A stretch of DNA of 64,000 nt from Pseudomonas allokribbensis (GTDB lineage Bacteria > Pseudomonadota > Gammaproteobacteria > Pseudomonadales > Pseudomonadaceae). Both the position numbers and the translations under genes were made by a program. Within the stretch, counting starts at the first letter, position 1. Each line of letters starts with the position of its first letter. The notes beneath the pieces are model-generated. The model was given only the letters and a program-made list of their open reading frames with translations. It did no database searches and was not told the origin of the DNA. The stretch spans positions 2,303,001 through 2,367,000 of the forward strand of contig NZ_CP062252.1 of assembly GCF_014863605.1 (NCBI RefSeq), read 5' to 3'. Shown in pieces: positions 34,237 through 43,353 of the stretch.

Positions 34237-35787
34237 ATGAACCTGCGCCGCGTTCTCGCCTTGATCCTGCTCGCTGGCGCCAGCCTCGGCGCTGCCGCGT
34301 TGCCGCTGACCGCTGAAGAAAGCGCCGGCAAGCGCCTGTACCGCGAAGGCCTGTCGGCCAGCGGCGAGGCGATCATGGCACGGGTCGGTGCGGCGGACGT
34401 GTTGCTGCCGGCCACTAGCCTGCCGTGCGCCAACTGCCACGGTGCCGATGGTCTCGGCCGACCCGAAGGCGGCGTGCGTCCACCGGAGCTGAACTGGTCG
34501 CGGCTGACCAGCCTCCACGGTCAGCAACAGATCAATGGCCGCAACTACCCGGCCTACACCGACAGCAGTCTGGCGCGGGTGATTCAGGAGGGGCGTGACC
34601 CCGGCAACAACCGGCTCGACCCGAGCATGCCGCGCTTTCTGCTGTCGACGAAGGACCAGCGCAACCTCACTGCCTATCTCAAACGCCTGGCCGATGATCG
34701 CGATCCGGGGCTCGATGACCAGACTTTGCACCTGGGCACTTTGCTGCCGAGCCAGGGGCCGCTGGCCGAGGAGGGCGCTACGGTGGCGGCGGTGCTCAAC
34801 GGCAGCGTGGCGCGGATCAATCAGGCCGGGGGCATTCATGGCCGGCAGTTGCGCCTGACCGTGGTCGATCCCGGCCCGGACCGCGCCAGCGCCGAACAGG
34901 CTCTGCAACGGTTGATCGATGAGGAAAAGGTCTTTGCGCTGATCGCCCCGCTGGCCCCGGCGCTGGATAGCGAACTGGCGCCGCGTCTGGAGCAGGCCGG
35001 TCTGCCCCTGATCGGGCCGCTGTCCTTGATGGGCTCGGTGCAGGCCAGTGCGCAGATTTTCGAACCGCTGCCGGGATTGCGCGAGCAGTTGATCGCCCTG
35101 GCCGACTACGCCACCGCCAGCCTGAAAGTGCTGCAAGGGCCGACGCTGATCGCCTATCCCGACGACCCGACCCAGGTGCAGGCCGCCCAGGCGCTGGGGC
35201 AATACTTGCAGGATCACGGCTGGAAAAATGTCCGAATGCAGGCCTACGACCCGGCGGCGGATACCTTGCCGCTGGGCTCACGCTCAGTGTTCTACCTGGG
35301 CAGCGGCAGCGGTTTCAGTCGGCTGGCGACGGGGTTGCAGCATGCCGGGCAGGTGCCGTACCTGTTCGCGACGTCGGGCCAGGTGGCGGGCGACTTGCTG
35401 CAAGTGCCCGAGGGCTTTTCCCGGCGCGTATTCCTGGCCTATCCCTTTGTGCCCAGCGACTGGACTCAGGCCGGGCGCATGGCCCTGACCCTGCTGCGCG
35501 AACATCAGGGCCTCGGCGCGCAGCATGCGGTGCTGCAAGTCGGCGCCTATGCCTCGATGCTGTTGTTCAGCGAAGCCATGAAGCAGGCCGGGCGCGACGC
35601 CAGCCGCGAAAAGATGGTGGCGGCCCTCGAAGGCCTGCACGACTTCGACACCGGCCTGACCCCGCGCCTCAGCTTCGGCCCCGGCCGGCGATCGGGCTTG
35701 AGCGGGGCGCATGTGGTCACCGTGGACTTGCCCGATCAGCGTTTCTATCTGGTCGCGCCCTACAAACCGATTCTCGCGAGCCCCTGA
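34237..35787 (+). CDS. Cytochrome c fused to a periplasmic ligand-binding domain
   Basis: 516 residues, signal peptide ending near GAAA-LPL. Residues 25-150 are a class I cytochrome c with heme motif C64-A-N-C67-H68 and the downstream Met region (DPSMPRFLL). Residues 160-515 form a type 1 periplasmic binding fold as in branched-chain amino acid ABC transporters (LGTLLPSQGPLAEEGATVAA, then NQAGGIHGRQLRLTVVD). No transporter genes are nearby. The fusion suggests electron transfer linked to ligand sensing; in this operon it may take electrons from MnxG. Function unproven. Confidence 0.75.
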   Translation: MNLRRVLALILLAGASLGAAALPLTAEESAGKRLYREGLSASGEAIMARVGAADVLLPATSLPCANCHGADGLGRPEGGVRPPELNWSRLTSLHGQQQINGRNYPAYTDSSLARVIQEGRDPGNNRLDPSMPRFLLSTKDQRNLTAYLKRLADDRDPGLDDQTLHLGTLLPSQGPLAEEGATVAAVLNGSVARINQAGGIHGRQLRLTVVDPGPDRASAEQALQRLIDEEKVFALIAPLAPALDSELAPRLEQAGLPLIGPLSLMGSVQASAQIFEPLPGLREQLIALADYATASLKVLQGPTLIAYPDDPTQVQAAQALGQYLQDHGWKNVRMQAYDPAADTLPLGSRSVFYLGSGSGFSRLATGLQHAGQVPYLFATSGQVAGDLLQVPEGFSRRVFLAYPFVPSDWTQAGRMALTLLREHQGLGAQHAVLQVGAYASMLLFSEAMKQAGRDASREKMVAALEGLHDFDTGLTPRLSFGPGRRSGLSGAHVVTVDLPDQRFYLVAPYKPILASP

Positions 35788-35802
35788 ACGGAGGCCTGGA
35801 TC

Positions 35803-36564
35803 ATGAAGCTCAAAAGCGTGTTGTGGCTGCTGGCATGCTGGTTGCCGATCGCGTTCGCCAATACGGAACCGGTGGCGGCGCGGGTCAATGGCGAGGTGAT
35901 TTCCGAGTTTCGTCTGGAACGGTTTTTCGCCGAATACCTGGAAGACCGGGGCCGCGCCGTCGCGAGCATCCGCAGTCCAAAGGCCTATAAACAGCTGCGC
36001 CAGGCCGCGCTGGACACGCTGATCGACAAGGAACTGTTGTGGCAGGAGGCGCAAAAGCGTGGCCTGAAGGTGGACGATCAAGTGGTGCAGCAACAGGTCG
36101 AACAGATTCGCGTCGCCATCGGCGGCAGAGACAACTTCCTGTGGCGCTTGCAGGATGCGGGGTTCGACGAGGCCTCGTTCACCGAGTACACCCGACGTGA
36201 ACTGGCGGCGCAGCAGATGTTCGCCGCGTTGATCCGCGCCAACACCTTGCAGGCTCGGCATCTGCTGGTTCGGGTGGCGCCGGGTGCCGATGCCGCCACA
36301 GACGCGGCGGCGCGTCTACGCTTGATGCAGATGCGCGCCTCCGTGGTCGAGGGGGCAACGTTCGCCAGCGATGCCGTTCGCTCGCCATTCGGCTGGCATT
36401 TGATCTATTTGCAGAACCACTTGGAGGCAGCCGATGTCCCACAGATGCAGGGGCTTGCAACAGTCCGGGTACAGCGTGCCCGACAGCAACAGGTCCAGGC
36501 TCGTCGCCAGGTGCTCGCGCAATTGCGGGCGCAGAACAGGATCGAACGAATTGACGACGATTGA
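35803..36564 (+). CDS. SurA-like periplasmic chaperone with shortened parvulin domain
   Basis: 253 residues, signal peptide MKLKSVLWLLACWLPIAFA. The SurA N-terminal chaperone fold is clear (VAARVNGEVISEFRLERFFA, LIDKELLWQEAQKRGLKVDD, FTEYTRRELAAQQMF). The parvulin part begins ARHLLVRV and ends SPFGWHLIYLQN, but between VVEGATFASD and that end about 35 residues with the usual GGDLGWF core are absent. It is therefore likely a holdase without peptidyl-prolyl isomerase activity. It is last in the mnxG operon and could help fold or export the very large oxidase. Confidence 0.75.
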   Translation: MKLKSVLWLLACWLPIAFANTEPVAARVNGEVISEFRLERFFAEYLEDRGRAVASIRSPKAYKQLRQAALDTLIDKELLWQEAQKRGLKVDDQVVQQQVEQIRVAIGGRDNFLWRLQDAGFDEASFTEYTRRELAAQQMFAALIRANTLQARHLLVRVAPGADAATDAAARLRLMQMRASVVEGATFASDAVRSPFGWHLIYLQNHLEAADVPQMQGLATVRVQRARQQQVQARRQVLAQLRAQNRIERIDDD

Positions 36565-36570
36565 AGGTTC

Positions 36571-36630
36571 CCCCCCAATAGTGGGGAATGGCTTCGATGT
36601 CCATTCAGGTGCTTCCCCGTTTCTGGGGAA
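36571..36630. promoter_or_regulatory. Two CCCC/GGGG palindromes before the gsp-csg operon (putative MnxR sites)
   Basis: CCCC-AATAGT-GGGGAA at 36573-36588 and TTCCCC-GTTTCT-GGGGAA at 36613-36630. The second is a perfect palindrome of TTCCCC arms. They are about 75 and 115 bases upstream of the sigma-54 promoter. Confidence 0.65.
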
Positions 36631-36703
36631 CGGGGTACCGGGACGAGCGGGCATTGTCATCAAATTCAAGGACATGAAGACATCAATTTACCGGCACTCG
36701 GCC

Positions 36704-36719
36704 TGGCATGAAGTGTGCG
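36704..36719 (+). promoter_or_regulatory. Sigma-54 promoter of response regulator/gsp/csg operon
   Basis: TGGCATGAAGTGTGCG has GG at 36705-36706 and GC at 36717-36718, ten bases apart. The -12 box is TGTGC instead of TTGC, so it is slightly weaker than the mnxG promoter. Confidence 0.72.
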
Positions 36720-36799
36720 TTACCTCTTGTGAGGCGCACTCCAGCAGGATCGGGCAGTTGATTTGAAAAGGCCGGATCTGTCGCTGCAAGGAGTAGACC

Positions 36800-37333
36800 T
36801 TGGTTAACAAAGTACTGGTTGTCGAAGACGAACAGCTGCTTGCACAGAACCTTCAGGATTATCTGTCGGCGCAAGGGCTGGATGTCCGGATTGCACATGA
36901 CGGCGCAGACGGAATCGGCCAGGCCGAGACCTTCGCTCCCGACGTGCTGGTGTTCGATTACCGCTTGCCCGATATGGAAGGGTTCGAGGTGCTCGGCGCG
37001 GTCCGCCAGAACAGGACGTGTCATTTCGTGCTGATAACGGGTCACCCGACCGCTGAAGTCTGTGAGCGGGCGCGGCAACTGGGGGTCAGTCACATCCTGT
37101 TCAAACCGTTTCCACTGGCGGAACTGGCCCGAGCTGTCTGCGACCTTCTGGGGATCCAGCGCGAAGCGAAACCCGGTGCGAGCCCGTCCGAAGGGTTCGT
37201 CGAACGACGCCAGAGCAGGACCGAGAGCTTCCCGTTGCAGTTGTACGATGGCAGTTGGGTGCTGGCGGACCGCCGACGAAACCGGTCGGAGGCCATGGCA
37301 CCGGACGACGATCAAATGCTCACCGGGGAGTAA
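36800..37333 (+). CDS. Receiver-domain-only response regulator
   Basis: 177 residues. Residues 1-120 are a complete receiver (VLVVEDE, phosphorylation site Asp53 in VFDYRLPD, switch Thr in LITGH, Lys in ILFKPFP). The remaining 55 residues are polar with no DNA-binding or catalytic domain. The start is a TTG with AAGGAG six bases upstream. It opens the operon that contains the secretion and curli genes, so it may tune that machine by protein contact, for example at GspE, or draw phosphate from the MnxS kinases. Both are inferences. Confidence 0.82.
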   Translation: MVNKVLVVEDEQLLAQNLQDYLSAQGLDVRIAHDGADGIGQAETFAPDVLVFDYRLPDMEGFEVLGAVRQNRTCHFVLITGHPTAEVCERARQLGVSHILFKPFPLAELARAVCDLLGIQREAKPGASPSEGFVERRQSRTESFPLQLYDGSWVLADRRRNRSEAMAPDDDQMLTGE

Positions 37334-37416
37334 TGGCGCGATAGACGTTCCGGCACTCGCCGAACTCGCCTCCCGCGCCGTCAGGGCCTCAAGCCCCGGG
37401 TGTTGGAGAGCAAGCC

Positions 37417-39123
37417 ATGGAACGTCTGTCCGTTGTCGTCGAAGCGTTGCAGCCTGCGTGTGCCCCGACACGCTTCTCCAGTGAACAACTGGCCCAGGCC
37501 CGGGCGCGGGCCAACACCTCCGGGGAACGGGTGCTCGACGCACTCAACGTCCTTTGCGAACTGGCGCCGATGCCGTTCATTGCCAGCCTCGGCGCCACCC
37601 TGCATTACCCGGTGCTCGACACCGACACCCTGTTTCTGGCGACCCCGGTGTTCGACCGGGTCACCCTCGCGCAATGCCTCAAACGTGAATTCATCCTGCT
37701 GCGGCACAACGATGAAGTCATCGGTGTGTTCGCTGACCCCTTCGACACTTCGCGCCTGGCCTGGATCGATGAATGCCTGCACGGCGCGCCGCTGTATCTG
37801 GTGCACGCCGACGACCTCAAGGCCTATCTGGCCCGTCACGAAGAAAGCTTCCATGCCGTCGAATCGCTCAACGCCCAGGCCGACGCCGGCAGCGAGGTCG
37901 ACACCCTGCAAAGCCTGTCGCTGACCAGCATCAGCGAAGACTCGAGCGTGGTGGTGAAACTGGTCAACTCGACCCTCTACGATGCGCTGAAAATGCACGC
38001 CAGCGACATCCACCTCGGCACCACCGGCAACGGTCTGGTGATCAAGTACCGGATCGACGGCGTGCTCAACAACATCAGCAAGATCCAGGGCAGCGAGTTC
38101 GCCGAACAGGTGATTTCCCGGGTCAAGGTCATGGCCGAACTGGACATCGGCGAAAAACGCGTGCCCCAGGACGGTCGCTTCAAGATCGGCATCAGCGGCC
38201 GGCAGATCGACTTCCGGGTGTCGATCATGCCGAGCATCTTCGGCGAAGACGCGGTGTTGCGGGTGCTCGACAAACAGGACCTGGCCGACAAGGTCTGCGG
38301 TGTGCAGCTGCAAGCGCTGGGCTTCGAAGACGAAACCCTGCGCCAACTGCGCCGCCTCGCTGCCGAACCCTACGGTATGGTGCTGGTGACCGGCCCCACC
38401 GGCAGCGGCAAGACCACCACGCTGTACGCGATGATCACCGAGATCAACCACGGCGTGGACAAGATCATCACCATCGAAGACCCGGTGGAATATCAACTAC
38501 CGGGCGTGCTGCAAATCCCGGTCAACGAGAAAAAAGGCCTGACCTTCGCCCGTGGCCTGCGCTCGATCCTGCGCCACGACCCGGACAAGATCATGGTCGG
38601 CGAGATCCGCGACCCGGACACCGCACAGATCGCCGTGCAATCGGCACTCACCGGGCACCTGGTGTTCACCACCATCCACGCCAACAACGTGTTCGACGTA
38701 ATCGGTCGTTTCACTCAAATGGAAATCGATCCCTACAGCCTGGTCTCGGCGCTCAACGCGATTCTCGCGCAACGCCTGATCCGTCTGGTGTGCAGCAGTT
38801 GCAGCGCACCGGCCACCCCGAGCGATGAAGAACTGCGCGCTTCAGGCCTCGACCCGCACAAGGTCGGCCACTACCACTTCGTCCACGGCAAGGGCTGCGG
38901 CCACTGCCGGGGCAGCGGCTATCGCGGACGCACGGCGATTGCCGAACTGCTGCACCTGGACGACGAGCTGCGGCAGATGATCGTCGAGCGCCAACCCATC
39001 ACTCAGATCAAAGCCCTGGCCTGCGCCCGTGGTTTGCGCCTGTTGCGCGAATCGGCGCTGGAGCTGGTAGAGCATGGTCGGACCACGCTGGAGGAGATCA
39101 ATCGTGTCACTTTTATCGCGTGA
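37417..39123 (+). CDS. gspE: Type II secretion/type IV pilus assembly ATPase GspE
   Basis: 568 residues. An N-terminal GspE/MshE domain (residues 30-150) is followed by the ATPase core: Walker A GPTGSGKTTT near 326, Asp box TIEDPVEY, Walker B MVGEIRDPDTA and the His box FTTIHANN. A zinc tetracysteine region follows (C459-x2-C and C494-x2-C). It powers pseudopilus extension with GspF. GGAGAG precedes the ATG. The last bases overlap the start of the next gene. Confidence 0.92.
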   Translation: MERLSVVVEALQPACAPTRFSSEQLAQARARANTSGERVLDALNVLCELAPMPFIASLGATLHYPVLDTDTLFLATPVFDRVTLAQCLKREFILLRHNDEVIGVFADPFDTSRLAWIDECLHGAPLYLVHADDLKAYLARHEESFHAVESLNAQADAGSEVDTLQSLSLTSISEDSSVVVKLVNSTLYDALKMHASDIHLGTTGNGLVIKYRIDGVLNNISKIQGSEFAEQVISRVKVMAELDIGEKRVPQDGRFKIGISGRQIDFRVSIMPSIFGEDAVLRVLDKQDLADKVCGVQLQALGFEDETLRQLRRLAAEPYGMVLVTGPTGSGKTTTLYAMITEINHGVDKIITIEDPVEYQLPGVLQIPVNEKKGLTFARGLRSILRHDPDKIMVGEIRDPDTAQIAVQSALTGHLVFTTIHANNVFDVIGRFTQMEIDPYSLVSALNAILAQRLIRLVCSSCSAPATPSDEELRASGLDPHKVGHYHFVHGKGCGHCRGSGYRGRTAIAELLHLDDELRQMIVERQPITQIKALACARGLRLLRESALELVEHGRTTLEEINRVTFIA

Positions 39124-39907
39124 TCAATTTGTCGCCGTGCTCGGTGCCAGCGGTGTCGGCCTCGGCCAGCGCCGGGGCAGCGACACCCTGTGGCTGGGCA
39201 GCGTCGGCTACATCGACGAAGGCTTCCACAGCTACACCGTGGCGCTGGACACCCTCGACCGTCTGCTCGGCGAACACGCTCGCGCAGGTTCGGAGCTGAA
39301 CGTGGTGATCTCCGGGCACTTCAGCCGTTTCTGCCTGGTGCCGTGGAGCGAGCAGATCAGCACGCCCGAGGAACTGCGCGGCTTTGCCCAACTGTGTTTC
39401 GAAGACCTGTTCGGCGCCCCGACCCAACCCTGGAGCTTGGTGCTGTCGGCCGAGCCCGCCGGGCATGACCGGATCGCCAGCGCCTTGCCGCAGGATCTGC
39501 TGGAACGCCTGCGCACCCTGGTCAGCGGTCGCAACCTGCGTCTGCGTTCGGTGCAGCCGTACCTGATGAGCGCCTTCAACCGCTTCGACAAAAGCCTCGA
39601 CGCTGGCGACTTCCTGTTCGTGGTCGCCGAGCCGCAACGCAGCGTGTTGCTGCTGGCAAGGGAAGGGCGCTGGGCATCGGTGCGCTCGGTGGGCGGCAGC
39701 GACAGCGATGCGGCACTCAGTGCCTTGATCGGTCGCGAACGGCAACTGCAAGCCTCCACCAGCGAACGCGCCTTCAACGTTTACCTGCACGCCCCGGCGC
39801 GCCTCGATGCGCAACCGGATGTGGCGGGGGTGCACTTGCGCACCCTCGAAGACGACTCGATGACCGTGCGTGACGCCTTGTACGTCATGTCCCGGGCGGT
39901 GGCCTGA
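39104..39907 (+). CDS. PilM/MshI/GspL-like cytoplasmic assembly protein
   Basis: 267 residues from a GTG at 39104 that overlaps gspE by 20 bases and has GGAG/GAGAT upstream. No membrane segment is evident. The fold signature of actin-like PilM/MshI proteins is weak but present (VISGHFSRFCLVPW, ALPQDLLERLRTL, SAFNRFDKSLDAGDFLFVVA, LLLAREGRW). Position between gspE and a PilN-like gene agrees with this role as cytoplasmic adaptor between ATPase and inner-membrane ring. Confidence 0.65.
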   Translation: MSLLSRDQFVAVLGASGVGLGQRRGSDTLWLGSVGYIDEGFHSYTVALDTLDRLLGEHARAGSELNVVISGHFSRFCLVPWSEQISTPEELRGFAQLCFEDLFGAPTQPWSLVLSAEPAGHDRIASALPQDLLERLRTLVSGRNLRLRSVQPYLMSAFNRFDKSLDAGDFLFVVAEPQRSVLLLAREGRWASVRSVGGSDSDAALSALIGRERQLQASTSERAFNVYLHAPARLDAQPDVAGVHLRTLEDDSMTVRDALYVMSRAVA

Positions 39908-39908
39908 G

Positions 39909-40454
39909 ATGCGCGCCCTGAACCTCGACTTCCAACCCCGTCCGCGTTCCGGCCCGTTGGGCTGGAGCCTGCTCGGCGGCGGTGTGTTCCTTGCGCTGGT
40001 GTGCTTCGGCGTGCAGCAGCACCTCGGCGATCAGGCCGAACAACAGCAAGGTCACTTGCAACACACCCAGCGCCAGCTCACCGGCGACAGCGGCAGCAAG
40101 ACATCGCTAAGCCCGGCGGAAACCCGCGAGCAGGCGCAGAACCTCGCCGAAATGCGCAAGGTCTCGCAGCAACTGCGCCGCCCCTGGGAACGCCTGTTCG
40201 CCATGCTCGAAGCCATGCCGCGCGACGACATCGCCTTGCTGACCCTGACCCCGGATGCGCGCAAGGGGCAGGTACGGATCAGCGCCGAGGCGCGGGATCT
40301 GCAAGCGATGCTGGATTTCCACAAGCGGCTGGAGGCCAGTGACGAGCTGTCCGACGTGTCGCTGCTGAGCCATGAAATCGTCGTCAAATCGCCGGAGCAA
40401 CCGGTGCAGTTCAACCTGTCGGCAACCTGGGAGATGGGCGATGCGAATCCCTAG
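39909..40454 (+). CDS. PilN-like inner-membrane assembly protein
   Basis: 181 residues starting MRALNLDFQPRPRSGPLGWS. One membrane segment near residues 18-38 (LLGGGVFLALVCFGVQQ), a coiled region, then a small ferredoxin-like periplasmic domain (DIALLTLTPDARKGQVRISA). That is the PilN/MshJ architecture. It overlaps its downstream neighbour by 14 bases. Confidence 0.7.
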   Translation: MRALNLDFQPRPRSGPLGWSLLGGGVFLALVCFGVQQHLGDQAEQQQGHLQHTQRQLTGDSGSKTSLSPAETREQAQNLAEMRKVSQQLRRPWERLFAMLEAMPRDDIALLTLTPDARKGQVRISAEARDLQAMLDFHKRLEASDELSDVSLLSHEIVVKSPEQPVQFNLSATWEMGDANP

Positions 40455-40989
40455 ACTGATCGTCCACGAATACCTGCAAGGCCTCGGCGTTCCGGGCCTG
40501 GCCGGGCTGGCGCTGCTGGTCGCGACGTTGATCTGGGCACTCGGAGGCTTGCTGCCGGGCTGGCAATCGCTGCAACAGCTCAGCCAGCAAACCCAGGAGG
40601 CCACCGAATACCTGGCCAAGGTCGAGGACGGCAGCATTGCCCCGCCGGTGGTGCCGCAGCGTCAGCTCGATGATTTTCGCAACAAGCTGCCGGCCCAGCC
40701 GCAAGCCACCGTCGCCATCGACCGCATCTACGCCTTGGCCGCGCAGGAGCACATCACCCTGGCGCGCGGCGAATACGCCCTCGGCGTCGATCCCAAGACC
40801 CATCTGGCGCGCTACCAGATCCTGTTGCCGGTGCGCGGCAGCTACCCGCAACTGCGCCGCTTCCTGCATGCCTTGCTTGGCCAGTTGCCGGCAGTGGTGG
40901 TGGAAGACGTCGAGTTTCAACGCAAGAAGATCGCCGACACCGACCTCTCCGGGCGGATCCGTATGACCCTTTACCTGTCGAGGTCGTGA
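40441..40989 (+). CDS. PilO/GspM-like inner-membrane assembly protein
   Basis: 182 residues with one membrane segment (LAGLALLVATLIWALGGLLP), a coiled-coil stretch (QQLSQQTQEATEYLAKVE) and a C-terminal ferredoxin-like domain (TLARGEYALGVDPKTHLARY, GSYPQLRRFLHALL). This is typical PilO/GspM. It forms a complex with the PilN-like protein and its stop overlaps the next start (TGATG). Confidence 0.7.
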   Translation: MRIPRLIVHEYLQGLGVPGLAGLALLVATLIWALGGLLPGWQSLQQLSQQTQEATEYLAKVEDGSIAPPVVPQRQLDDFRNKLPAQPQATVAIDRIYALAAQEHITLARGEYALGVDPKTHLARYQILLPVRGSYPQLRRFLHALLGQLPAVVVEDVEFQRKKIADTDLSGRIRMTLYLSRS

Positions 40990-41507
40990 TGAACACCAAG
41001 CGCGTAACAGGGTGGGTGGCGTTCTTCGGCGTGGCGGCGGCGCTGGCCTGGTTGCCCGAATATTTTTCGCCGAGCGACGACGCGGACGCCACTGACGTCG
41101 CCGTCTCGACCCCGGCCAAATCCACCGCCCGTGGCGCCTTGCCGGCCAGCAGCGCCAAGGCTGGCGCAGCCCCGATCAAGGACTTGAGCCCGGCCGGCGA
41201 CCTGTTCGCCGCCAAATCCTGGAAGGCCGCGCCGACTCTGGCCACCGTCACCGAACAACCCGTCAACCTGACCCCGGTGGTGCAAGCCCCGAGCCTGCCA
41301 CCGGTGCCATTCCAGTTCGTCGGCCGCCTGCATGACCGCAGCGACCTGCAGGTGTTTTTGCAGGACGGCGAAAAAATCTACGTCGTGCGCAACGGGGATG
41401 TGATCGACGACACCTGGAAGATCACCGGCATTTCCGATCTGGAATTGAGCCTGGTCTACCTGCCTCTGCATTTGTCGCAGACCTTGTCTGTGGGGAGTAC
41501 GCAATGA
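40989..41507 (+). CDS. PilP/GspC-like secretin-linking protein
   Basis: 172 residues, an N-terminal membrane anchor (WVAFFGVAAALAWLPEYF), an Ala/Pro-rich linker and a small beta domain at the end (FQFVGRLHDRSDLQVFLQDG, then EKIYVVRNGDVIDDTWKI). The latter resembles the homology region of GspC/PilP that binds the secretin. The gene lies directly before gspD and overlaps it by four bases. Confidence 0.68.
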   Translation: MNTKRVTGWVAFFGVAAALAWLPEYFSPSDDADATDVAVSTPAKSTARGALPASSAKAGAAPIKDLSPAGDLFAAKSWKAAPTLATVTEQPVNLTPVVQAPSLPPVPFQFVGRLHDRSDLQVFLQDGEKIYVVRNGDVIDDTWKITGISDLELSLVYLPLHLSQTLSVGSTQ

Positions 41508-43351
41508 ACAGATCCCGTTTGCTGATGAGCCTTGGCCTGTGCGCCGGGCTGGCTGCGTGCAGCACCGCGCAGGTTGCCAATAAGGAAGCCGCTGACCTGA
41601 TCGAGCAGGGCCAGTACGAGGCGGGCCTGGCCCGGATCCAGGAAGGCTTGCGGGAAAACCCTCGCGACACCGAACTGCACCTGCTGCTCAACAGCGGCCG
41701 GGCCAAGGCGATCACCGCGCTGCTGACTTCGGGCGACACCGATCGTGCTCGCCGCGACTTCGCCAACGCACGCCTGGCCTACAGCCGGGTGCTGACCATC
41801 GAACCGAACAACCGCCGCGCTCAGGATGCTCTGCGCCAACTCGACTACCTGCGCAGCATGGACGAGAAGCTTGAGCTGGCCCGTGGCGACCTGCGTCGGG
41901 GCGATATTTACGGCGCCGACCGGCAGGTCAAACAGATCCTCGAACTCGACCCGAAAAACGACGGAGCGCTGGAGCTGCAAGGCAACATCCGTCTGGTGCA
42001 GAGCCGTAACGTCATCCAGTACCCGCAACTGCGCACCCGGCTCGACCGCCCGGTGACCCTGGAATTTCGCGACGCCAATCTCAAGACCATTTTCGAAGTG
42101 CTGTCCCAGGTCGCCGGGCTGAATTTCATCTTCGACAAGGACCTGCGCCCGGACATGAAAGCCACGATCTTCGTACGTGACGTGCGTATCGAAGACGCGG
42201 TGGCCTTGCTGCTGCAACAGAACCAGCTGCACCAGAAAGTGGTGAATGAAAACACCTTGCTGATCTACCCGGACTCGCCGCAGAAGCTCAAGGACTATCA
42301 AGAGCTGGTGATGCGCACCTTCTACCTGACCAGCATCGACGCCAATACCGCGCTGAACATGATCAAGACCATGCTCAAGACCCGCGATGTGTTCGTCGAC
42401 GAACGCCTGAATACCCTGACCATGCGCGACACCGAAGACGCGATCCGCATGGCCGAGAAACTCCTGCAATCGCAAGACCAGTCCAACCCCGAAGTGGTGC
42501 TGGAAGTGGAAGTGATGGAGGTCGCCACCCAGCGCATTCTCGATCTGGGCCTGCAATGGCCGAGCACCTTCGGCGTGCTCAACAGTGACGGTTCGCCCGT
42601 CACGCTGCTGGGCCAGCTCAAGGGCATCAACTCCGACCGCATCTCGATCGGGCCATCGCCGCAGGCCAAGATCAACGCACAGGACAACGACATCAACACC
42701 CTCGCCAGCCCGGTGATCCGCGTCAGCAACCGTGAGCAGGCGCGTATTCACATCGGTCAGCGCGTGCCGATCATCAGCGCTACGTCGGTGCCGTCCACGC
42801 AAGGGCCGGTGATCACCGAAAGCGTCACTTATCTGGATGTCGGTCTGAAGCTCGAAGTGACCCCGACCGTGCACCTGAACAACGAAGTGGCGATCAAGAT
42901 CGCCCTGGAAGTGAGTAACGCCACACCGCTGGAACCGACCCGTCAGGGCACGATCCCGGTGCAGGTCGATACCCGCAACGCCCAGACCTCGCTGCGCCTG
43001 CACGACGGCGAAACCCAGATCCTTGCCGGCCTGGTGCGCAACGACCATGGTGCCACCGGCAACAAGATTCCGGGGCTCGGCGACATTCCGGGGCTGGGCC
43101 GGTTGTTCGGCAGCAACAAGGACACCATCGGCAAATCGGAACTGGTGCTGTCGATCACTCCAAGGATCGTGCGCAACCTGCCGTATCAGAGCCCGTCGGA
43201 CATGGAGTTCCCGACCGGCACCGAAACCAGCATGCACATCCAGGCACCGGATCGCTCGCAGAATTTCGTGATGCCGACGCCTGCCGCGCAGCCTCGGGCC
43301 ATCGGTGATGCCGCCGTGGCAACCACCCGTGTCACCGTCGAGAAGCCTTGA
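41504..43351 (+). CDS. gspD: Outer-membrane secretin GspD (lipoprotein, TPR N-terminus)
   Basis: 615 residues. The lipobox LAAC at residue 19 marks a lipoprotein. Residues 25-170 are TPR-like helices (YEAGLARIQEGLRENPRDTE), then an N-domain (VTLEFRDANLKTIFEVLSQV) and the secretin beta barrel (VGLKLEVTPTVHLNNEVAIK, LAGLVRNDHG, IPGLGDIPGLGRLF). It forms the outer-membrane pore of the system. The TPR start is unlike classical GspD and more like MshL/BfpB-type secretins of pilus systems. Confidence 0.9.
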   Translation: MNRSRLLMSLGLCAGLAACSTAQVANKEAADLIEQGQYEAGLARIQEGLRENPRDTELHLLLNSGRAKAITALLTSGDTDRARRDFANARLAYSRVLTIEPNNRRAQDALRQLDYLRSMDEKLELARGDLRRGDIYGADRQVKQILELDPKNDGALELQGNIRLVQSRNVIQYPQLRTRLDRPVTLEFRDANLKTIFEVLSQVAGLNFIFDKDLRPDMKATIFVRDVRIEDAVALLLQQNQLHQKVVNENTLLIYPDSPQKLKDYQELVMRTFYLTSIDANTALNMIKTMLKTRDVFVDERLNTLTMRDTEDAIRMAEKLLQSQDQSNPEVVLEVEVMEVATQRILDLGLQWPSTFGVLNSDGSPVTLLGQLKGINSDRISIGPSPQAKINAQDNDINTLASPVIRVSNREQARIHIGQRVPIISATSVPSTQGPVITESVTYLDVGLKLEVTPTVHLNNEVAIKIALEVSNATPLEPTRQGTIPVQVDTRNAQTSLRLHDGETQILAGLVRNDHGATGNKIPGLGDIPGLGRLFGSNKDTIGKSELVLSITPRIVRNLPYQSPSDMEFPTGTETSMHIQAPDRSQNFVMPTPAAQPRAIGDAAVATTRVTVEKP

Positions 43352-43353
43352 TC

